A stretch of DNA of 64,000 nucleotides from Microbotryum silenes-acaulis (taxonomy: Eukaryota > Basidiomycota > Microbotryomycetes > Microbotryales > Microbotryaceae), in NCBI GenBank assembly GCA_003665825.1, contig QPFY01000012.1:62001-126000 (forward strand), written 5' to 3'. The notes beneath the pieces are model-generated. The model saw only the letters and a list, made by a program, of their open reading frames with translations. It was not told the origin of the DNA and made no database searches. A program made the position numbers and the translations under genes. This document shows, piece after piece, positions 57,097 through 64,000 of the stretch (its first letter is position 1; each line of letters opens with the position of its first letter).

Positions 57097-58329
57097 ATGT
57101 TTTTCGCCCGCTCCGGTGTCGTCGCCGCGACCCTGCTCGTCCTCCAATCGACTCTCTCGATCGCTGCTCCCTTGTCGGAGAATGTTATCCATAACCTCGA
57201 GAAGCGTATTTCCTGCCACACCAACGAGGTTGTCAAGAGTGAGTGTCCGCCGGCGTCCTTCCTCGGCGATCTGGCCCCCACTTCTTCCCTAAGTTTCCAT
57301 CTGCTTCCCGAGAGCGTCGCCTCGATGACTGCTAATCAAACGGAGTCCGCGATCAAAGTTGTCACGAAGCCATGTACTGACTTTCTGCCGTTCGTATCTC
57401 CTTCCTCTTCAGACAACGCCTGCGTGTCCTGCGCTTCGCTCTACACGAACGCCACAACTTGCAGTCGTTCAGCGCCTTTGACGTGCTCCTATGGCGAGGT
57501 CAACTCCAAGCGCCAGTGAGTGTACAGTCATCAAAGCTTCTTTCTGAGCTTAGGCTATACCCAAAGAAAAGGGAAAGACCAAAGAACACGCCGTGGCTGA
57601 ACCTCACCTCCTTTTTGGCAGGTGCGCCGCCGTCGACTGCAGCAAAAGCCCTGCAACCTACCTCAGTGCCGATGGTAAGAGCCTTTCCTGCTGCGCGTAC
57701 AAAATTGCCTCGACATATTTCCTCTGTAACTACGCGAACTGAATTTGTCTTGTAATCCCCCTTGGTTCGCTTTCCTGCCTTCAGGCAAACAATGCCTGCC
57801 CTGCAACGACCCCAACGCTCTGACGTGCACCAGCACCACGACTCTCAGCTGCAACACCGACTACACCCTCCTCCCCAACAACACTTGCGTGTACGGTACC
57901 CCTTACGGACAATACACCGGCTACGGCTTGATCAAGAACTTCACGCCCAGCAACCAACCCTTCAAGCCTTACACGCCCGCGGACGGCGATGCCCAGAACT
58001 GCGCCCGTGCCTACACCAAGGCCAAGGGTGAGTCTGCACTGTGTCTTTTCTTACACGGTTGTCAGCTTTCGTCTTACCTATACCTCTGTTGCACTTCCCG
58101 CTCAACCCCAGTTATCTTCTTCATCGGAGAATCGTTCGACCCCGCCACCTGCACTGGTCAAAACGCAGCGCTCGACATGAACCTCGTCGCGGCCAACGAC
58201 CCTACCGCCGTTGTCTTGGTCAAGGGCAACTGCACCCTGCTCGCCCAGAGCGCGTTCGTCAAGGCCAACAAGGCTAACTGCCAACAGGTCTTCATCGGCC
58301 CCCAGAAAGTGGTGGTGATTCAGTTGTAG
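57097..58329 (+). CDS. family copy E: secreted Cys-rich protein
   Basis: Unknown function. Exons are 57097-57238, 57413-57515, 57622-57674, 57785-58027 and 58112-58329 (252 residues), phases 1,2,1,1. Signal peptide MFFARSGVVAATLLVLQST; dibasic site NLEKR. Mature motifs are NACVSCASLYTNATTC, PLTCSYGEV, AVDCSKSPATYL, QCLPCNDPNALTC and CTGQNAALDMNLV. The end is extended (QKVVVIQL) relative to copy D. The reading frame is clean throughout, and the promoter carries the shared element. With D, F and G it forms a tandem head-to-tail cluster. Confidence 0.87.
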
Positions 58330-59851
58330 ATCTAAATGATCTTCAAAACATTTTCAACCATTCCCCAGAACGTCACTGTCTTTCCGAGTACATCCTCTCT
58401 CCGCTCGCCCATCGACAGACCCTCTTTCGAAAAGTGAGAACAGTTCTTTGCATCTTCCAACATGTATCCCATATCCAGTAGTCTAAGCACCATATATCAG
58501 CAGTGTTGTGCGTCTCTGCCTCGAGCGGATCGATGCCCATCATCATACAATCTTATTCGACATCCCTTCATCTTGCCGAGACTTCATCGATAGAAGTCGC
58601 CCTATGTTCAGGCTGATTTGAACATGTATCTCTTGCCCTGGCTAGTACGGCCAACCTCGAGTCAACTCCTCACGGATAGGGGTGTTTTTTCGCCCGCGAT
58701 CCGGACCATCGAGATGTCGAGAACAATAGCCGGGGCTCAGCTAGATCACAGCACCTTGAACGTTTGGAGAGAGTCGAGTAATCGACAGGAGGAGAAAGGC
58801 GCAGCGAGGGTGCAGCAAGTCGAACTGAAATGCTAGTTGTGTATACCCGCCTATCCTTGGGTGATCGCACTACTCTGGCGGCGCCTGAGCGTCGTCGAGA
58901 TTGGTCGTCTGGTCGAGCGAGGCCCACCTCCATGCTCATCCATGACGGACTTGGGGCCTAGCAGCACGTGACCTACCGAGCCGATCGTGAGCACTGAACT
59001 GTGGTAGACTGGTAGTCGTAGTAGTCACGGTTCAAACAACACGATGTGGAGCGTCCACTGCTGCAGAGTCACTAATGAAGGCTGAGATGCTTGAAACTCT
59101 TTTGCTGTACAGGGACTCTCGCCGGCCGACACCGCACTGCAAGCTGACTCCCACTGCAGCTAGGTTTCCGATGCGCTGCAATGAGGCCGCGGCCAGAGTT
59201 TCACAGACGATAGCCCGCTCGCCCAGTGTATGGCAGTGTGAGTTTTACTTTTTTTTCTGTGGCCATCGAGTGTTGGTCAACTAGGTACGCTCGTTAGCTC
59301 GTTGAGTTCTTCTTGACGTTGCTTGTCTCGACTTCTTGTGCAGTGCGCAAACTTGGCGGCAACCCCGGCAGTCTTGTTCCGAGGCACAAGTGAGCCCGAG
59401 GACTCGCGGCGCAGGCTGAAACCTTCGGATCGCGCTCGGCTCACCACGCTCAACACCCTGCCGCGCGCATCGTGAATCGTCAGCGAGCAAACTCCCATAG
59501 TGCCTTCGGACGATCGGGATTCCGCACCGTAAGCCCTGCCCAACAGGTTGTGCCCGCGTGCAATCCCAACTCCGGCGTTAGTGCAACTGGACCCCCACCG
59601 CCGCCCGTAATCTCGGTGCCGACTCCTCCTTCCCCGTCTGTGACATTATTTCTTTCTTTCCTTTCTAGGTGCTCTCAGCGCCCACATGCATCAGCTCCGA
59701 GCGGTTACCTCATTGCAAGGGAGGGGTTTCTCTGAATCCCTCTTTCTCACCTTCTCACACCATCTTCATCCTCCAGAACTCTGCTATATCACGGCTTCGA
59801 TCTCCTGCAACCCTTACGTTCACCGAACCCCCACCACCGCGATCAGTCAAT
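58330..59851. other. intergenic between copies E and F
   Basis: No gene recognised. The copy F promoter element lies at 59613-59622. Confidence 0.45.
59604..59623 (+). promoter_or_regulatory. shared upstream element of copy F
   Basis: GCCCGTAATCTCGGTGCCGA with core TCGGTGCCGA at 59613-59622, 229 bp before the ATG. Confidence 0.55.
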
Positions 59852-61038
59852 ATGCTGTTCGCTCGCTCCGGCGTCGTCGCCGCGACATTGCTCGTCATCC
59901 AATCGACCCTCTCGATTGCCGCTCCCTTGGCCAACAACACTGTCCATGAGCTCGAGAAGCGCATCACCTGCCACACCAACGAGGTGACCAAGGGTGAGTC
60001 CCGTTCCTCTTCGGCGAGATCAACCCCTTTCGCGTGGCCTTTGCACCGAGACCTCCTTTCGATTTTCTCCTCCTCGCGCTTGCGCTCGACGGCTGCTTCT
60101 CGACTGGGGCCGAGTAGAGCCCTTTCTCAGTTTGAGTATTGTTTCTCAAGCATTAATCTCCTCCTACTTCGCAGACAGCGCCTGCCTGTCTTGCGCTTCG
60201 CTCTACACGAACGCCACGACTTGCACTCGCTCGGTGCCGCTGACGTGCTCGTACGGTGAGGTCTCGGGCCGCAAGTGAGTACAGCGTGCAGTTTGATTCA
60301 GGCCGTACCGTCAGATTCACCGAGGGAATCGAGCCTTCACCTGGGACTGACGTTGACCCCTATTCATGATTCCTGTAGATGTGTCGCTGTGGACTGCACC
60401 AAGACTCCTGGAACCTACCTCAGCACCGATGGTAAGAGTTCGACATTGCTGAGGCTGCAACCACCTCATACCCTTCTTCGGCTACGTTGACTAATGCGTA
60501 ATGCTCTGTGCTCAGGCAAAGAGTGCTTGGCTTGCTTCGACAAGAACACTTTGACCTGCAACCGCACCACGACCTTCAGCTGCAAGCCCAATTTTACCCT
60601 TTTCGACAAATTCTGCTTCAATGGTCTCCCTTACGCAGAGTTCTGGGGCTACGGGCTGGCGAAGCCGTTCTTGGCGAAGCAGCAACCCTTCAAGCCTTTC
60701 TTGGCCCAGGATAGCGATTACACAGACTGCGTGCGCCGCCAACTCAAAGCTAAAGGTAAGCTATGGCTTTTCTTTATAGGTCGACATATTTTTACCTGCT
60801 CTGATGCTGATCTCTCCTTGTCCTTCCCGCCGATTAAGTCATTTACTACACCGGCGATAGCTCCAATACGTGCGTTGGCCAAAATGGCCCTCTCCATCAA
60901 AACGTGGTCAAGGGCACCAGCGACTCTCAGACCGTCATACTCAAAGGCTTCTGCTCGGACTGCGATAAGAGCCCGTTCGTCACCGCCAACAAGGCGCCCT
61001 GTGTACAAGCCTTTATCCCTCCCCAACCAGATTTCTAA
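59852..61038 (+). CDS. family copy F: secreted Cys-rich protein
   Basis: Unknown function. Exons are 59852-59993, 60175-60274, 60379-60431, 60516-60755 and 60839-61038 (244 residues), phases 1,2,1,1. Signal peptide MLFARSGVVAATLLVIQST; dibasic site ELEKR. Exon 2 is one codon shorter than in other copies. Mature motifs are SACLSCASLYTNATTC, PLTCSYGEV, AVDCTKTPG, ECLACFDKNTLTC, CVGQNGPLHQNVV and ILKGFCSDC. It is the most diverged of the intact copies. It sits just upstream of the decayed copy G. Confidence 0.86.
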
Positions 61039-61257
61039 ACGCCTCTCCTTCTGCTCGCCCGCGAGCCAAGGATTGAGCATGGCTTCGACACTGCACTGCT
61101 CGTATACCTCACCCACTTATACCTCATCACTCTCTGTCGAGTCGCCTCTCTTCGTTCGCCCACTATAAAACCGTGTTCTTTTACCTCTCGGCTGTTTCAT
61201 CTTCCACTGGAATCGCGTAGCGTATCATGTAATTCTCATCGGTAATTGCACACTGTT
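61039..61257. other. intergenic between copy F and remnant G
   Basis: No feature recognised. Confidence 0.3.
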
Positions 61258-62102
61258 TCTGCTTCTTACTCGCCGCGGCCTTGCTCGTCCTCTAGTCGAC
61301 GCTATCCGTGGCGGCTCCCACGTCGTACAACGCTCTTCATGATCTACAGAAGTGTATCACTTGTCACACCTATAATTTTCCTTCAGTGGCTTACCGGATC
61401 GCTGCGCGCCCATACGACTCCCTCAGCGAAGGGGGCCCCACATTGATCCTCGCAGCCCGCCGGGCGTCACGTGTGGCTTTTTGTAACCTTTTCTACCGTC
61501 CGGTGTTCCCTCTCTTGGATCTGGAAGCGGAACGTTCTACTAAGATCCACCAGAAGGTTACTGAGACCGTTCACGGCACCTTGTATCGCCTCCTGGACGC
61601 TTCCTTAATCCCTTCTCCTTCGCAGACAACGCCTGCAGTTTGTGTCGTGCGCCTCGCGCTACACGAACCGAGCCTCTGACCTGCTCGCACAGTGTGCCCA
61701 GCCAGGACCGCAAGTACAGGAGCCGCCCTGCGAGATATCACTATTTGCTTGCATCGTGTTCACAAACGCATTGGGGCTCATCAGGTTGACTTTGAGTCGG
61801 TGTTCACGACCTCCTGTCCTCGGCTTCGAACGTTTCGTTCAGGTGCGCAGCCGCAACTGCACTAAACCGCCTAAGAGCTAACTCAGCGCCGATAGTGAGT
61901 CCTCGTCACGATATGTACTCGCAGTCTTCGTCGTCGTCTCTTCACCTTTTATCACAGGACCAGTGAGCTGATGCGTCTTGTCCTTCGCTTTTCCACGTCT
62001 AGCCAAGCAATGCGTGGCCTGCAACGATCCAGCGGCCTTGACGTGCAATAGCACGGCGAGCACCACCTGTAAGCCCAATCACACCCTCACTTGTATTGAA
62101 AC
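61258..62102 (+). pseudogene. family copy G: decayed and interrupted by an LTR element
   Basis: Exon-like pieces follow the family order: exon 1 (61265-61390, with a TAG inside the signal-peptide region and LQKCITCHT in place of LEKRITCHT), exon 2 (about 61624-61720, frameshifted), exon 3 (about 61839-61896, with an in-frame stop), exon 4 (about 62002-62102: QCVACNDPAALTCNSTAST..CKPNHTLTC). Exon 4 is cut at 62102, where an LTR begins, and exon 5 is not seen. The start codon is also lost. It was probably dead before the insertion, as stops lie well upstream of the LTR. Confidence 0.8.
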
Positions 62103-62338
62103 TGAACAGCGATGTGCTGAACGAGTTGGCGGCAGGCACGAGCCAATGAGTTCGTAATCAAGTAAAGATTGCAATAAAGGAGTTCTTCACATACCTGAAC
62201 GAGTTGGCGGCAGGGACGAGCCAATGAGTTCGTAATCAAGTGAAGAAGAGGAGACAAAGACGCGAATAGCGCGCGCGACTAATACAAAGTGGAGACGCGC
62301 GTAGTGCGGATTTAAGGCAAGAGTAATTTACTTCAACA
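62103..62338 (-). repeat. 3' LTR of a copia element, with a 78-bp internal tandem duplication
   Basis: On the minus strand it begins TGTTGAAGTAAAT just after a G-rich polypurine tract and ends ..CTGTTCA. GAACGAGTTGGCGGCAGG (start about 62119) recurs 78 bp further on (about 62197), each followed by the same CGAGCCAATGAGTTC. Confidence 0.7.
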
Positions 62339-64000
62339 ACCCCCCTTGCTCTTGGCCTGAAATTCGCCGAAGGCCAATAGCGTCGCAATGACGCTGGAAA
62401 ATCGCTCGAGGCAGTGGCTTGGTGAAGATATCGGCCACCATGTCATGGGTAGGGATGTAGGTGACCGAGATCTCTCCATTTCGAACGTGCTTCCGAACAA
62501 AGTGCTCCAACATGCGAAGGTGTTTGGTGCGAGCATGGAAGACCGGGTTCTGGGTGAGCGCGATAGCGCCTTGATTGTCTCCAAGCAGACGAAGAGGCGA
62601 CGATGTGTCAAGGCCGAGCTCGGTGAGGAGCGAGCGAAGGAAAACTGCCTCCTTGGCAGCGTGCGAAAGACCCAGATACTCGGCTTCCGTAGACGAACAC
62701 GCCACTCGGGGTTGGAGACGGGATGACCACGATATCGCGCCACCAGCCAGTTTGAACAAGTAGCCCATCGTTGACCTCGACGTGTTCACGTCGGATCCCC
62801 AGTCCGAGTCAGAATACCCCTCGTATCCCAGCAAGGGTTCGTTGTTAGCCACGTAGTGGATGCCCAGATCGAGCGAGCCTTTGATGTACCGAAGGACGCG
62901 TTTGACGGCATCGAGATGCGCTGCCCCCGCTTTGCCAACAAACCGAGAGAGATACCCCACAGCGTGTGCAAGATCGGGTCGGGTGGCAACAACGGCGTAC
63001 ATGAGGGAGCCAATCATAGAACGATAGGTCGATTTGTCGGCTTCATCGGGGTCGATCTCGGGCGACAACTGGAGGTTGGCCTCCATTGGCGATTTGCAGG
63101 GATTGCAATCGGACATGCCGAAACGAGCCAACACGTCGACGAGGTATTGGCGCTGCAGGAGGGTGATCCCGCCATCATCATGCCGGACGACCTGAACCCC
63201 TAGAATCCATTCGGCCGGGCCGAGACGTTTTACGCCATAAAGGGTGTCGAGTTGATCCAGGAGTCGATCGATCTCCCCAAGGTCGGGACCAAAGAAGAGG
63301 AGGTCGTCTACGTAGAGCGCGATGTAGTGATCACCCAAAACGTCGGCGCGCCTGTAAATGCATTCATCGCAGGCGAGGCGGCGGTAGCCGAGATTCGCTA
63401 GAGTGGCGTTGATCGTGTCGTTCCAGACTCGACCGGCTTGCTTGAGCCCGTAGATGGAACGGTGAAGGCGGAGGCACTTGCCGTCATAGCCTTCGATGCC
63501 AGTGGGGACGCGCATGTAGATCTCTTCCTCCAGGACGCCGTGCAGGTAGGCCTTATCCACGTCCGCTTGTATGATGTGGTGGCCCCTGGAGGCTGCATGC
63601 GCGACGAGAGCGCGAATGGAGGTGAACTTTGCCGTTGGTGCAAACGTCTCGTCAAAATCACCAGCCCGCTGTGCGCATCCCTGAGCTACGATGCGGCTCT
63701 TCAACGACACCATTTTGCCCGCCTTATCGCGTTTGGTCCGAAACACGTGGCGACTCGGCAAGATAGTGGCTGCCCTGGGAACGGAGGCAAGGTCGACCAC
63801 GCTGAACACCTTGAAGTCGTCCTTCATCGAGCGGAACTCCTCGATGGCACCGGCTTTCCAACCTTCCGCATGAGGGTGGCGCATGGCTTCCTTCCAAGTG
63901 CTGGGATCGCTGGTGGGAAGTGTGAAAGGATCTTCGGGCTCGGAGAGAGGACGGTCCGCCTTCGAGGTATCGATGCCGGCCTCCGCGAGATTGGCAACCA
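62328..64000 (-). mobile_element. Ty1/copia reverse transcriptase-RNase H region, continues past the window edge
   Basis: Open frame from the window edge to a stop at 62328, last Met at 63884. RVT_2 motifs: FRTKRDKAGKMVSLKSRIV, FDETFAPTAKFTSIR, ADVDKAYLHGVL, YGLKQAGRVWND, the catalytic YVDDLLFF. RNase H follows: SDSDWGSD, SSTEAEYLG, LGDNQGAIAL, and the family end DIFTKPLPR. No internal stop, so it may be recently active. The stop codon overlaps the LTR start, with polypurine GGGGGG between. Gag, protease and integrase lie beyond 64000. Confidence 0.92.

Overview
The window is nuclear DNA of a fungus, most likely a basidiomycete, and the Pucciniomycotina/Microbotryomycetes are my guess. Evidence: GC-rich genes broken by many introns of about 50-120 nt (a few longer) with GTGAGT-type donors and plain AG acceptors, several very small exons, a GPI-type chitin deacetylase, and Ty1/copia, Tad-like LINE and Helitron debris. 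Lineage is inferred; no marker settles it. Exon junctions were read by eye and checked by reading-frame arithmetic and family conservation.

Conserved genes, left to right: carnitine O-acetyltransferase (287-2969, -), an OSTalpha/TMEM184 (DUF300) membrane protein (3293-6349, -), eIF1A (13926-15069, -), CLP1 (15347-17321, -), TFIIA small subunit TOA2 (17815-18284, -), purple acid phosphatase (27364-29536, +), a polyQ C2H2 zinc-finger protein (31432-33547, +), GPI-anchored chitin deacetylase (36081-38924, -), GOT1 (39679-40902, -), an eight-cysteine secreted protein (44885-46090, +) and a decayed ubiquitin C-terminal hydrolase (48595-49658, -).

Interleaved is a lineage-expanded family of secreted, Kex2-type, cysteine-rich proteins of about 245-253 residues, all with five exons and intron phases 1,2,1,1. 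Copies A (8101-9373, -), B (18974-20211, +), D (54859-56048, +), E (57097-58329, +) and F (59852-61038, +) look intact. C (20915-22222, +) is frameshifted by a 37-bp insertion. G (about 61258-62102) and H (about 7100-7206) are remnants. Four copies share an upstream element centred on TCGG-TG-CCGA, 209-258 bp before the ATG, which suggests common regulation.

Mobile DNA: (1) an LTR unit (22580-26465) with direct LTRs and a 5-bp target duplication whose whole interior is two head-to-head inverted gag copies around a 199-bp loop; (2) a second gag fragment ending in a 156-bp fold-back (10679-11004); (3) the RT/RNaseH end and 3' LTR of a copia element that landed in family copy G (62103-64000, -); (4) a truncated Tad-like LINE (about 49880-51950, +); (5) a Helitron N-terminal fragment (about 41541-42756, -) abutting a piece of that LINE. 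The LTR-bounded palindrome is the most unusual structure here; that the same fold-back recurs in an unrelated gag suggests a repeated reverse-transcription by-product.
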